Shown: positions 25,090 to 33,818 of the stretch, piece by piece
Layout of the letters: every line of letters starts with the position of its first letter
Position numbering within the stretch: position 1 is the first letter of the stretch
IMG/VR virus record: IMGVR_UViG_3300022188_000229
Span: 28,896 to 92,895 of that record
Strand: one strand, 5' to 3'
Source of the DNA: a virus
Length of the DNA stretch: 64,000 nt
The notes under the pieces: generated by a model
Databases searched by the model: none
Seen by the model: only the letters and a program-made list of their open reading frames with translations
What the model was told of the DNA's origin: nothing
Position numbers and translations under genes: made by a program

Positions 25090-25653
25090 ATGGCTAAATA
25101 TACTTTGGATTTATGTACCGGAGGAACAGCTTCTTCTAATGGGCATTATTTAAGTTATGCTCCAGGTGCTGCCTTTGATAATAATATAGATAGTTTTTAT
25201 CATAGAGTAGGCTTTCCTTCACAATTACAGTATGAGCTTGTTGAGCCTAGAATTATTAAAAAATATACTATTAGAGGAAGGGCTGGTGTACCAAGCCAGT
25301 CTCCTTATATATTTACATTTGAAGGATCTAATAATGCTGTAGCTTGGGATATATTAGATACACAGGTTGCTTTTAATCCTTGGAGTACTAATTTATTTCA
25401 AGAATTTATTATTAGTAATAATACTAGTTATCTATATTACAGATTAAATATTACAAGAGCAGTAGGAGCTGGGGACAATGGCAGCGTGGCTGAGTTTGAA
25501 ATGATGGAAATGCTTGATCCAATTCCTACGTCTACAATTTATAATACTTCTTCAGTTAAAAAAAATATTAGAGGCAAAGCTGCTGAAGGTTTTATCCGCC
25601 CAACAATTACTGAGTTTTTTACTAGTAAAGATTTTGAAGAGACGCTGAAATGA
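25090..25653 (+). CDS. Discoidin-like (F5/8 type C) carbohydrate-binding protein with shared tail module
   Basis: Residues ~1-145 follow a galactose-binding-like beta-sandwich ('AAFDNNIDSFYHRVGFPSQL', 'YTIRGRAG', 'FEGSNNAVAWDILDTQ'). Residues ~152-187 are a module (MRGKAAEGFIRPTITEFFTSKDF type) that recurs in the two LamG proteins at 36570 and 37863, with 40 identical bases shared with the latter (25603-25642 and 38589-38628). Here the module is C-terminal. Likely an adhesin or tail-tip protein in which the module mediates attachment or oligomerisation. Confidence 0.65.
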   Translation: MAKYTLDLCTGGTASSNGHYLSYAPGAAFDNNIDSFYHRVGFPSQLQYELVEPRIIKKYTIRGRAGVPSQSPYIFTFEGSNNAVAWDILDTQVAFNPWSTNLFQEFIISNNTSYLYYRLNITRAVGAGDNGSVAEFEMMEMLDPIPTSTIYNTSSVKKNIRGKAAEGFIRPTITEFFTSKDFEETLK

Positions 25654-25694
25654 TGGAAGGTATTTGGGAATAATAAAATTTAAGGAGAAACAAG

Positions 25695-26096
25695 ATGATC
25701 TTAGGGCCAAATGATAGTACCCTAGCTGACAATGCTAGTGAGATGAAAGACCAAAATTTTGGAGGAAACAGGGAGTTCACTGAAGGAGTCCAACAAAAAG
25801 ACCAGGACTATAAGACACCTGTAGGAGGCTCATCTAATATAGAAGAGAATCCTGTAGAAGAAGTAACAAGAGACACAGACGAAATGACTGACCCAGCTAT
25901 TAGAAAGAGAGAATTTTCTAGACGAGCTGAGACACAGGATCATCAGGACCATAATAAAGACAGGTTCCCTGAGTCTGAGCCAGACAACAGGCCACTAGAA
26001 GATACTACTCCAGTAGCAGTACCTGATGATAAGTACCACGGTGATAGACTTAAGTATCATTTTGGTGAAGGCCAGTATGAGAGTGAAATGAGTTAA
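25695..26096 (+). CDS. Acidic, probably disordered hypothetical protein
   Basis: 133 residues dominated by Asp, Glu, Asn, Gln and Pro, with little hydrophobic content. There is no recognisable domain. A good AAGGAG precedes the ATG. It could be a scaffold or virion-linked protein; this is only a guess from composition. Confidence 0.45.
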   Translation: MILGPNDSTLADNASEMKDQNFGGNREFTEGVQQKDQDYKTPVGGSSNIEENPVEEVTRDTDEMTDPAIRKREFSRRAETQDHQDHNKDRFPESEPDNRPLEDTTPVAVPDDKYHGDRLKYHFGEGQYESEMS

Positions 26097-26122
26097 AATA
26101 AATTCAATAAGGAGGAATTAAT

Positions 26123-26500
26123 ATGAACTTTGATGCTAATTGGCTTTGGATTACTTTAGTTTTACCCGTAATTATAGGTATTTTTAAAAATGAGATAGGA
26201 AGATTCTTCTCAGACTATACAGTGTATAAGAATAGAGCATTTGATGCTGATGGGGACCCTGGTACTGGTCAGCACTGCTATGTACAGAGCGGAGCAACAG
26301 GAGAGTATGTAAAGGTTTATGTAGATGAGTATCAATTTGGTTTAGCCCCCAGTAAAAGGAAAATAATTACTCACCAGAAAGATCCAGACGGAGATCAGGG
26401 TAAAGTAATAATTGTACCTTACTCTTATACAATATGGGCTAGTATGGTTAAAGGTTCACTACAAAAAGAAAGAATGGATAGAGTTTTACTTAATAAATAG
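26123..26500 (+). CDS. Membrane-anchored hypothetical protein
   Basis: One N-terminal membrane segment ('WLWITLVLPVIIGIF', residues 7-21), then a ~100-residue soluble part with many Tyr, Lys and Asp. The N terminus is probably outside or within the membrane, with the bulk in the cytoplasm. Not recognised; the next gene has its own promoter. Confidence 0.5.
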   Translation: MNFDANWLWITLVLPVIIGIFKNEIGRFFSDYTVYKNRAFDADGDPGTGQHCYVQSGATGEYVKVYVDEYQFGLAPSKRKIITHQKDPDGDQGKVIIVPYSYTIWASMVKGSLQKERMDRVLLNK

Positions 26501-26519
26501 AATATTATTAAATAATTAC

Positions 26520-26548
26520 TTGACAAACCTGTAGTTGTGTATTATATT
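26520..26548 (+). promoter_or_regulatory. Sigma70-type promoter
   Basis: TTGACA at 26520-26525, 17-bp spacer, TATATT at 26543-26548. It drives the YqeY-like gene at 26584. Confidence 0.75.
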
Positions 26549-26583
26549 ATATACATGTTTAATTAAAAGGAAAAGGATATAAA

Positions 26584-26994
26584 ATGAAAGAGCGGGAGTT
26601 AAAAAAAGAATTAAAGGGAGCTATAAAAGCTAAAGATACTTATAAGAAGGATGCTATTCGTATGATTCTTGGAGAGGTGCCTCGTCTTAACAAAAAGAAA
26701 GGCGAGGCAGTTACTGAAGATGAAATTACTAAAATTATAAGAGGACTAGTTAAATCTGAGGTCATTAGGCTTACTGCTGCTAATTATACCCATGAGAAAT
26801 CCGAGTATCTTACCTATTTAAAAAGTTACCTGCCTGAGATGATGTCAGAGAAAGAAATTGAGGCTTGGATACTTGACAACATAGATTTTAGTACTTATAA
26901 TAATACTATGCAAGCAATGGGTCCTATAATGAAAGGATTAAATGGTAAGGTTGACGGTAATCTTGTTAGAGAGATACTTACAAGAAGTACTTAA
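26584..26994 (+). CDS. YqeY/GatB-domain protein
   Basis: 136 residues matching the YqeY family throughout: an N-terminal helix 'LKGAIKAKDTYKKDAIRMIL', 'KKKGEAVTEDEI', 'YLTYLKSYLPEMMSEKEIEA' and the C-terminal 'MGPIMKGLNGKVDGNLVREI'. The family shares the tail domain of amidotransferase GatB, which contacts tRNA. In a phage that encodes many tRNAs, a tRNA-linked role is attractive but unproven. Confidence 0.85.
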   Translation: MKERELKKELKGAIKAKDTYKKDAIRMILGEVPRLNKKKGEAVTEDEITKIIRGLVKSEVIRLTAANYTHEKSEYLTYLKSYLPEMMSEKEIEAWILDNIDFSTYNNTMQAMGPIMKGLNGKVDGNLVREILTRST

Positions 26995-27015
26995 TCTATA
27001 ATTAAAGAGATAAAT

Positions 27016-27585
27016 ATGATTGACCCAACTAACATAACGAATTATGCATTGACTCTATTTAAGTTAGAGGAGACTCTTTTATTTTGGGTGTTGGCTGCTG
27101 GTAAGAATGGTACTACAACAGCACGTCTCCTTGATAATTTACTAATAGACATAGAGGCTGATAAGATAGGTGTATTTAATGCTTTTAGATTATATACTAA
27201 ACCTAAGAGTATAGCACTTGAACTTAAGGAACATGGTATAGGATGCTATAATCAGAAAGCTAGAACTATATTTGAATTGATTCACTTAGACTTAGATTTA
27301 AAGACATGTACCGCAGAGGCTTTAGAACTGGTTCATGGAATTGGTATGAAGACTTCGCGTTGCTTCCTTATCCACTCACGAGAGAATATTCAGTACGCCG
27401 GAATTGACACCCACATGTTAAAAAATCTAAGAGTAAACGGTATAGAAGGTGTGCCTAAAACTACACCTACTAGTAAGAAGCTATACAGACGACTAGAGTT
27501 GGAAGTCCTGAGACTTTCAAGGGAAGCTGGACTCACTCCAGCCCAATATGATTTAGGTGTATGGAATACATACGCCGTAAAGTAA
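27016..27585 (+). CDS. HhH-GPD base-excision glycosylase-like protein
   Basis: The helix-hairpin-helix and GPD region 'ALELVHGIGMKTSRCFLIHS ... YAGIDTHMLKNL' matches endonuclease III / HhH-GPD proteins, with the catalytic Asp in 'AGIDTH'. The Fe-S cluster cysteines of endonuclease III are absent. At 189 aa it is compact. It probably removes a damaged or modified base; the substrate is unknown. Confidence 0.7.
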   Translation: MIDPTNITNYALTLFKLEETLLFWVLAAGKNGTTTARLLDNLLIDIEADKIGVFNAFRLYTKPKSIALELKEHGIGCYNQKARTIFELIHLDLDLKTCTAEALELVHGIGMKTSRCFLIHSRENIQYAGIDTHMLKNLRVNGIEGVPKTTPTSKKLYRRLELEVLRLSREAGLTPAQYDLGVWNTYAVK

Positions 27586-27595
27586 GGAGAAGTAT

Positions 27596-28717
27596 ATGTT
27601 TTCAGGAAGATACCCACAGAAAGAAAGAAAAGCTAAATTATTCCCATTTGGATTACCTACAGCGAAGAAAGTAAGTGTCATTGATGATCCAAACAATTTT
27701 TTGGCGGGAAAAGAGAAGTTTAAAGAATTATTGGTAACCAATAATGTTTGTAGTAAAGAATATCTTGTAGCTATTAGAGATCAGAAGAACTTTGATGGTT
27801 CTTTGAAGGGAATTTTTAGTATGCATGTTGATGAGTTTCCTCTCACTAGATTGAGGTCAGATGGTATCTATAATAGAACTGTTAAAGGTACAACTAAAGA
27901 GAAAGTTAAAAAAGGGTTCGATACCTTTGGGGGTTTTGAACTTAACTCAGCAATTTTTGTAGACGTAGACTCTATAGATGCTTATGGTACTTTTGAGATA
28001 ATTGATGGTCAAAATAGACAGGCTGTAGCAGTAGAAGAAGGTTACACTACTGTTCCAGTTATATTCTATAAGTTCTACGCAGAAAAAGCTAAGCATGAGT
28101 TCTATGAGATGTTGAATCTATGTAAGTCCTCTGTTAATAAGAAAGGAGAAATCCATCTTAAGGCAATTCAGGGATTTGCTGGTCCTAGATTAGCTTATAG
28201 AGCGTACAAGAATGAAAATTATATTCATCTGTTTCATAAAATTGAACTAGAGAAGTACATAGACATTGATACACGTGAAGTGTTATCTGGTCCGACAAGT
28301 ATTGGTGGAATTACAATTACTTACCCACAGTTCTGTCACGCAGTTAATGCGGCTGTTTTTCTAAAGAGTGAAGAGAGCAAAGAAAAAACTGTTGGGTCGT
28401 TTAATTATAGAATATCTACCACACCGGAGGAAGAGATTCTTGAGAAAGTAAATGACATGATGGGCATGTATGTGGAATGTTTAGACTATAAAACTGATAG
28501 TATCTTGAGGGCATTCTTTTCCTTTTATGTTAAGTTGCACAAGCAACACCCTGAGGTGTTCATGAGAGCTAAAGAACTTGAGAGAGTTAAAAAGCAGCTC
28601 ATGAGTATAGACCGTAAAGATATTTTATCTATAAAAGGACGTGATAGTAGAAAAGAAGTACGTAAATTGTACGAAAGTGCTTATAATTTTAGAAGACAAA
28701 AAAACATATTAGTGTAA
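27596..28717 (+). CDS. ParB/DGQHR-like domain protein
   Basis: The segment 'FEIIDGQNRQAVAVEEGYTTVPVIFY' is the ParB-type nucleotide-binding/nuclease motif (GxxR region). The remaining C-terminal ~200 residues are helical. At 373 aa it resembles DGQHR- or ParB-domain proteins of phages and mobile elements. It starts 10 bp after the glycosylase gene behind AAGGAG. CTP-dependent DNA binding is the family theme; the role here is unknown. Confidence 0.6.
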   Translation: MFSGRYPQKERKAKLFPFGLPTAKKVSVIDDPNNFLAGKEKFKELLVTNNVCSKEYLVAIRDQKNFDGSLKGIFSMHVDEFPLTRLRSDGIYNRTVKGTTKEKVKKGFDTFGGFELNSAIFVDVDSIDAYGTFEIIDGQNRQAVAVEEGYTTVPVIFYKFYAEKAKHEFYEMLNLCKSSVNKKGEIHLKAIQGFAGPRLAYRAYKNENYIHLFHKIELEKYIDIDTREVLSGPTSIGGITITYPQFCHAVNAAVFLKSEESKEKTVGSFNYRISTTPEEEILEKVNDMMGMYVECLDYKTDSILRAFFSFYVKLHKQHPEVFMRAKELERVKKQLMSIDRKDILSIKGRDSRKEVRKLYESAYNFRRQKNILV

Positions 28718-28727
28718 AGGAGTATTA

Positions 28728-29117
28728 ATGATAGACTTTGAGAGTGCTTTGTATAGGGTAGTTTTTGATATAAGTAATAGTGCTCAAAAAGTAGTATGGG
28801 AGTCTGAATGGGGTCTACAGTTGGTAGACCCCATCAAACCTAGAAGTAAAAAATGGATTTATTTAATAGAGACCAACGAGTTACACCGTATAAAGATCGG
28901 AGTAACTCGCTTCTCTAAATCTAGGTCAAGCTCTGTTGGAAACACTGTTGCTGATATAAGTGTGTTTAAACTAATACTACTTAATGAGAATTTAATTTCT
29001 GAAGATGATCTACATTATTTGTTTAAAAAATATAATTATAAAGGGGAATTTCATTATAAAGAATGGCCATTAGAGTATTTTATTGATACTTTAAATAAAA
29101 AGTTCTTGACAAACTAA
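28728..29117 (+). CDS. GIY-YIG-like (T5orf172/MUG113) domain protein
   Basis: The central part 'WIYLIETNELHRIKIGVT ... VFKLILLNENLISEDDLHYL' and the end 'YNYKGEFHYKEWPLEYF' follow the T5orf172 branch of the GIY-YIG nuclease superfamily. The catalytic Arg/Glu positions (IKIG, 'EFHY') look partly kept. 129 aa, likely a small DNA-cleaving or DNA-binding protein. Its stop overlaps the -35 element of the next promoter. Confidence 0.6.
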   Translation: MIDFESALYRVVFDISNSAQKVVWESEWGLQLVDPIKPRSKKWIYLIETNELHRIKIGVTRFSKSRSSSVGNTVADISVFKLILLNENLISEDDLHYLFKKYNYKGEFHYKEWPLEYFIDTLNKKFLTN

Positions 29118-29133
29118 AAATAGTACATATATT
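29106..29133 (+). promoter_or_regulatory. Sigma70-type promoter overlapping a gene end
   Basis: TTGACA at 29106-29111 lies in the last codons of the preceding gene; TATATT at 29128-29133 after a 16-bp spacer. Confidence 0.7.
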
Positions 29134-29163
29134 ATGTAAACAATTTAATCAGATAGGAGAATT

Positions 29164-29841
29164 ATGATGAATAAAACAGAGAGAACAGCGTTACTAAAGA
29201 GATCTAAATCACAGAGGTTAGTGAGAGCTAATGCAAGTAAAACCAAACAGCTTTGGTTCGATGAGAAACCAGAAGACTTTTACCTAAGGTGTCATGCAGA
29301 TCTGACATCTCAGTCTTATGGTATTAGGATTCAGGAGTATATTAGAAATAAAGCGGGGCTTAAACAGGTAGCTTCTTCTAAAGACCAAGGAGACTATGAG
29401 AATAAATATGAGGTATTCATAGAGAATAAGATTAATTATAAATCAGTAGATGGTAAGTACCTGTTTCTGCAGATCAGGCCTTGGCAGAGAGTGGGCCACT
29501 TCTTTATAACAATTGATCCTGACAACAACTATACCGCTGATTATTTTTACTTAACCTTTGAACAGATACACGCTGAGCTCAGACAGTTAGGTACATATTG
29601 TCATGGTACTAAGAAAAGTATTAAGAATGAGAGACGTATGTACTCTATTAGATTTAATGAAGGCTCTGAGGCACATACTAGATGGTTGGCTAAGTATAAG
29701 CTTCCTTCTTATGAGGCAGCTATTACTAAACTTAAGACTGTTAAAAGAAAGTTTGTTTTCCTTAACACTGAGTTGAATAAACTAGCTCCGACCATTCTTT
29801 TTGGTAAAAAAGGAAAAAATAACTTGACAAACAAAAGATAG
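29164..29841 (+). CDS. Putative PD-(D/E)XK-type nuclease-fold protein
   Basis: 225 residues. The run 'SKDQGDYENKYEVFIENKIN' followed by 'LFLQIRPWQRVGHFFITID' fits the D ... ExK core and following strand of restriction-endonuclease-fold proteins. Confidence is moderate because no name-giving motif is unique. The gene has its own promoter and its last codons contain the -35 box for the Rad52-like gene. Confidence 0.45.
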   Translation: MMNKTERTALLKRSKSQRLVRANASKTKQLWFDEKPEDFYLRCHADLTSQSYGIRIQEYIRNKAGLKQVASSKDQGDYENKYEVFIENKINYKSVDGKYLFLQIRPWQRVGHFFITIDPDNNYTADYFYLTFEQIHAELRQLGTYCHGTKKSIKNERRMYSIRFNEGSEAHTRWLAKYKLPSYEAAITKLKTVKRKFVFLNTELNKLAPTILFGKKGKNNLTNKR

Positions 29842-29851
29842 TGACTATATT
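29824..29851 (+). promoter_or_regulatory. Sigma70-type promoter for the Rad52-like gene
   Basis: TTGACA at 29824-29829, 16 bp, TATATT at 29846-29851, overlapping the end of the upstream gene. Confidence 0.75.
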
Positions 29852-29882
29852 ATATGACATGAAGGAAAAGGAGAAAGAAAAT

Positions 29883-30809
29883 ATGAGTGATACAAAAGAA
29901 ACAAGAATTAAAGATGCATTATACCAACCGCTAACGGTAGATTCACGAAAAGGAAGAGGCGGAACTTACGATTATGTTAAATGGCAAGCGGTAGCGGATA
30001 GAATGAATGATGTTTTTGGTATGAATTGGAGTAGTAGTGTGGAATCCCAGGAAATCATTGGTGATATAGTTATAGTAAGAGTAAGTGTGTGTGCCAAAGA
30101 TCCCATCAGTGGACAGGAATTTTGTCAGGAGGGTTATGGGGGGTCTCAAATGAGATCATCAGATGAAGCTGGCTCAGCACATAAAGGTGCTTATTCTAAA
30201 GCATTAAAAGATGCTTGTAAAAAATGGGGTGTGGGTCTTCATTTGGAAGAGAGTGGGGAATCAAATTTTTCTAGTAAGCCAAGTGGCTTTTCAGGGCATG
30301 AGACAGCTATTCCTGCACCAAGTGCACCTCTGGTACCAATGACTAGTACGGCCTCACCCCCAGCATATACTATGCCTACACAGCAGGTAGTGGAAACACC
30401 TCTACCTACTACACCGCCGCCAGCAGAGACATTACAACAAGAGACACCTGCCCCAGTTTCAGCACCGGCTCCTGTAGATAATGTAGTACCTATGGCTCCG
30501 CCGGCACCAGCACCTAATACGCCTCCGGCACCAGCACCATCTCCAGCTCCTGCACCAAGTGCTACACCTGCACCGGTAACAGTAGCTAATGATGCTACGG
30601 CATCTCCTGATGCGCCTGGTACTATTAATAATGTACAGGAAATGGCAATTAAGAATCTTGCCAGATTAAGTGGGATCGAAGATCCAGCTCAGCTTTTAAC
30701 TGACCTTATTAATAAAGCAGACACTGGATTAACACGACAGGTTACAAATTTAAGTGACCTTAGCTACACCGAGGCAGTGAACGTAATAAAAGCTGCTAAA
30801 AATTTATAA
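29883..30809 (+). CDS. Rad52-family single-strand annealing protein
   Basis: Residues ~10-130 match Rad52/Rad22-type annealing proteins: 'YDYVKWQAVADRMNDVFGMNW', then 'GGSQMRSSDEAGSAHKGAYS' and 'ALKDACKKWGVGLHL'. A ~125-residue Pro/Ala-rich linker follows, then a ~65-residue helical C-terminal domain. The start at 29883 follows GGAGAAAG; the upstream ATG at 29841 would lie inside the promoter. It would anneal homologous strands for phage recombination and end repair. Confidence 0.8.
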   Translation: MSDTKETRIKDALYQPLTVDSRKGRGGTYDYVKWQAVADRMNDVFGMNWSSSVESQEIIGDIVIVRVSVCAKDPISGQEFCQEGYGGSQMRSSDEAGSAHKGAYSKALKDACKKWGVGLHLEESGESNFSSKPSGFSGHETAIPAPSAPLVPMTSTASPPAYTMPTQQVVETPLPTTPPPAETLQQETPAPVSAPAPVDNVVPMAPPAPAPNTPPAPAPSPAPAPSATPAPVTVANDATASPDAPGTINNVQEMAIKNLARLSGIEDPAQLLTDLINKADTGLTRQVTNLSDLSYTEAVNVIKAAKNL

Positions 30810-30820
30810 TAGGAGATAAT

Positions 30821-32767
30821 ATGTCAAAGAATAACCATACAGTACATCCAGAACTTATTAAGACAGTTGACTATGAGATTTTAGTACTAGGGCTTCCTAA
30901 GAAGGACTTAGAAGATTTACTGACACATTTTGTGGCAGAAAGGGGTAAGATTTCAAGGAGTTTGTACGAAGATTTTCTAATTGCTAACTGTATTGCTAAT
31001 CTAAATCAGTTTATGGCCCACATTAATACAGCGACTATATCTGGAGAAATTGATTTATTAAAGTTACGCCAAGAGATTACTGAGGTAGTATTAACTCATA
31101 ACCCATTACTCCATCCTGAAAAGATAGTTATTAACAGGAACCAGGTATTAAAGCTTCTTGTTGGTAAGATTAATGATGACGCTGATGGTATTCTACTTAA
31201 TGAAAATATTTATTGGAACAAGTCTTACTATGATACTGAGGGGAATTATAAACCAATTTCTTTACAAGATAACTCTAAGAATCATATGGAAAAACCCCCT
31301 ACTAAAAAGACTGAGTCTCCGAAAGGGGATACAGGTAAGAAAGATATTTCAGAGTTAGAGTGGAAGCCTGTACAGGTCTGGTGGACAAGATTAAATGAGT
31401 ACGTTGTCGTTAAACAATACTCTTTAGAGAACATTGATCATATATTGAGGCAGCGTTACTTTCATAATAGCACCAGCTTTAATACATACATAGTGTCTAA
31501 TTGTATCGTAGATGTAGAAGATATTTATGCGCTTATCGATGGCATGGGAGCTAATGTTGATCCTAATAAAGTAATTAGGGAACTATTTGCCTTGTGTGAG
31601 GGTGCTAACGAGGGGTTAAATTTTACTAGAGCTAAAGAACTTCAAGAACCTGAAGAAGGTGGAGATGACAGTTCTAAACTTCGTACTAATTCTCCGGCAC
31701 AGAGGGCTTATACTAAGGGCTATGGGAAGAAGAAATCGCAGAAGAAGATGCCTACGTTTAAAGATGTACCTAAAGCAGACCTATTAAAACTTTCTGATAA
31801 CATGAAAGTAGCTTTGGTTGGGCAGGATGAAGCAGTAGATAAATTAGGTGAAGCTATTAAGAGAGCAAGTGTAGGACTGAAAGACCCTATTAAACCTATT
31901 GGATCGTTTCTTTTTGCAGGAAGGACTGGCTGTGGCAAGACTCTTGCAAGTAAAGTACTCGCTGATGAACTTATTAGGACTAGAAAGAATAGAATAGTGA
32001 TCGATTGTTCTGAGTACACGAATGATCATGAGTATGCTAAATTGATAGGGGCACCAGCAGGATACATTGGTCATGATGATGGTGGAGTGTTAACTAACGC
32101 CGTTGCAGAAACACCTTTTGCAGTTGTAGTGTTTGATGAAATTGAAAAAGCCAGTTCTAAGGTATATGATTTACTACTACAGGTTCTTGATGAAGGACGT
32201 TTAACTGATGGTAAGGGGCGTGCAGTATCCTTTAGAGATACAATCATTGTGCTTACCTCTAATATTGGTGTCCAAGAAGTAGACGCAGTGACAAAGACTA
32301 TTGGTTTTGGAGATGTCGCTATTCTTACTGAAGATAAAAAAAGAGGCGCACTCAATAAAGCATTAAAGAAAAAATTTAAACCTGAGTTCCTAAATAGAAT
32401 TGATTCTGTAGTACATTTTAAGGACCTATCTGACGAGGACTATATGAAAATTATAGACATTGAATTGTATAAGCTCGGAGATAACCTGAAATCCAATGAC
32501 ACAGAGTATAAAGATGTTACATTGAACTTTGATAAGAAGATAAGAAAATTGATCTTTAAAGAGGGAGTAGATGAAAAGTTTGGTGCAAGACCTATTAAGA
32601 GAGCTATAGAACAAAACATCTCTTCTGAGGTCGCCGGTCTTCTTCTTGAAGGTAATTTTTCTCCTTATGTAACCATTAGTGTATCAGAGAAAGCAGGTAA
32701 GGTAGTACTTACAACTAAAGACAAAGAGAAAGAACAGGAGATTAATCTTCTTGTTAATACAAAATAA
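30821..32767 (+). CDS. Clp/Hsp100-type AAA+ unfoldase with one ATPase ring
   Basis: The ATPase domain is the D2 type of ClpA/ClpC. Walker A 'GRTGCGKT' starts at about residue 367, Walker B 'VVVFDEIEK' near 436, sensor 'TSNIG' and the arginine-finger segment 'FKPEFLNRID'. Between them 'KTIGFGD' stands where ClpA carries its ClpP-binding IGL loop. The first ~320 residues hold two related ~90-residue helical segments ('LYEDFLIANCIANLNQF' and 'NTYIVSNCIVDVEDIY') in place of the usual Clp N-domain. It may direct host ClpP to chosen proteins. Confidence 0.82.
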   Translation: MSKNNHTVHPELIKTVDYEILVLGLPKKDLEDLLTHFVAERGKISRSLYEDFLIANCIANLNQFMAHINTATISGEIDLLKLRQEITEVVLTHNPLLHPEKIVINRNQVLKLLVGKINDDADGILLNENIYWNKSYYDTEGNYKPISLQDNSKNHMEKPPTKKTESPKGDTGKKDISELEWKPVQVWWTRLNEYVVVKQYSLENIDHILRQRYFHNSTSFNTYIVSNCIVDVEDIYALIDGMGANVDPNKVIRELFALCEGANEGLNFTRAKELQEPEEGGDDSSKLRTNSPAQRAYTKGYGKKKSQKKMPTFKDVPKADLLKLSDNMKVALVGQDEAVDKLGEAIKRASVGLKDPIKPIGSFLFAGRTGCGKTLASKVLADELIRTRKNRIVIDCSEYTNDHEYAKLIGAPAGYIGHDDGGVLTNAVAETPFAVVVFDEIEKASSKVYDLLLQVLDEGRLTDGKGRAVSFRDTIIVLTSNIGVQEVDAVTKTIGFGDVAILTEDKKRGALNKALKKKFKPEFLNRIDSVVHFKDLSDEDYMKIIDIELYKLGDNLKSNDTEYKDVTLNFDKKIRKLIFKEGVDEKFGARPIKRAIEQNISSEVAGLLLEGNFSPYVTISVSEKAGKVVLTTKDKEKEQEINLLVNTK

Positions 32768-32779
32768 AGAGGAACTATA

Positions 32780-33265
32780 ATGTCATTAAGACGAACTACA
32801 TATGATGTTGGTGCAATGTTGGGGGCTTTTAGGGTCCCCTACAATGTGACCAGTGTAATAAAAAATATTACTACACAGTATGTTATTGAAGATTTTGGTG
32901 TAGTGATAAGTGTAATTAATCCTGGCGACTACGGGATGATTAATGAGCGTTTAGATACAGTATTAAAGGGATATAGAAAGTTATTTATCTCTAGTAATGA
33001 TAATTTAAACGATAAACGTTATGAGATAATTTGGTCCCTCATGAGATCAGGTTATATGAAATGGTTGAGGTATACATACCCGGCACAATTCGTTAATATA
33101 GTGGACACAGATAATTTAGGCGGACGTATAATAGATGAACGTATAGCTGTATGGGGCAATGCCCCTAAGTATAGATATCTAGTAGCAGATAATATAGAAG
33201 CAAAGAGCGCAGGGTTTAGGCAGTTACTTAGCCGTGACCCCTCATTCTTTGACTACATGCCTTAA
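32780..33265 (+). CDS. Hypothetical protein
   Basis: 161 residues, mixed alpha/beta by pattern, no motif I recognise. It is 13 bp downstream of the Clp-like gene, so it may work with it, for example as an adaptor. This is inference from position only. Confidence 0.5.
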   Translation: MSLRRTTYDVGAMLGAFRVPYNVTSVIKNITTQYVIEDFGVVISVINPGDYGMINERLDTVLKGYRKLFISSNDNLNDKRYEIIWSLMRSGYMKWLRYTYPAQFVNIVDTDNLGGRIIDERIAVWGNAPKYRYLVADNIEAKSAGFRQLLSRDPSFFDYMP

Positions 33266-33275
33266 GGAGGTTAAA

Positions 33276-33452
33276 ATGTTTACAACTAATGGAAGGGCTG
33301 GCAAAAGAGCCAGTAAAGAAAGAGCTAGCGTTAAAGGGAAAGAGTTTTCTTGTACTGCGTGTGGCGCAAGAAAACGTGTAGCTAATGTAGAGTTTGGAGA
33401 AGAGATAGTGTGCGAGTGCGGCAAACCCATGGTGGAGAGTTATGAAGAGTAA
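33276..33452 (+). CDS. 58-aa zinc-ribbon protein
   Basis: A basic N terminus (Gly, Lys and Arg) followed by 'CTACG' and 'CECG', one zinc ribbon. The ATG at 33276 follows AAGGAGG exactly; a longer frame upstream lies inside the previous gene. Nucleic-acid binding is likely. Confidence 0.6.
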   Translation: MFTTNGRAGKRASKERASVKGKEFSCTACGARKRVANVEFGEEIVCECGKPMVESYEE

Positions 33453-33804
33453 GTTCTTTTCTGGTGTATCTTCTAAGATAATAGCTTGGGCTACAGTGTT
33501 GGCAACAATAGTTGCTATTGTTACTGCGATGGCTATGTTTGATGATAGATATGCTAGAGCTGAAGATTCAAAGGAAACACACGAAGAGATAATAGAATCT
33601 ATAAAATTAATGAACATTAACATGAAGATAAATGGACTACAGAGCCAAAGGATCATGTTGAAAATGAATAAAAGAGATTTAATGTTAAAACAAGCAGAAA
33701 ACCCTGAAGATCCTACTATTAGATGTCTATTAGAAGATGCTAATGAAGATATGGCTACTATTAATAGACGCATAGGTGATTTAGAGAATGAGCAACTTAG
33801 ATAA
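33442..33804 (+). CDS. Membrane-anchored coiled-coil protein
   Basis: One N-terminal membrane segment ('IIAWATVLATIVAIVTAMAM', residues 13-32) then ~85 residues of charged helix with Met/Leu heptads. It overlaps the zinc-ribbon gene by 11 bases. The topology resembles small phage lysis-control or membrane-scaffold proteins. Function unknown. Confidence 0.5.
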   Translation: MKSKFFSGVSSKIIAWATVLATIVAIVTAMAMFDDRYARAEDSKETHEEIIESIKLMNINMKINGLQSQRIMLKMNKRDLMLKQAENPEDPTIRCLLEDANEDMATINRRIGDLENEQLR

Positions 33805-33818
33805 AGGAGCACCGAACT

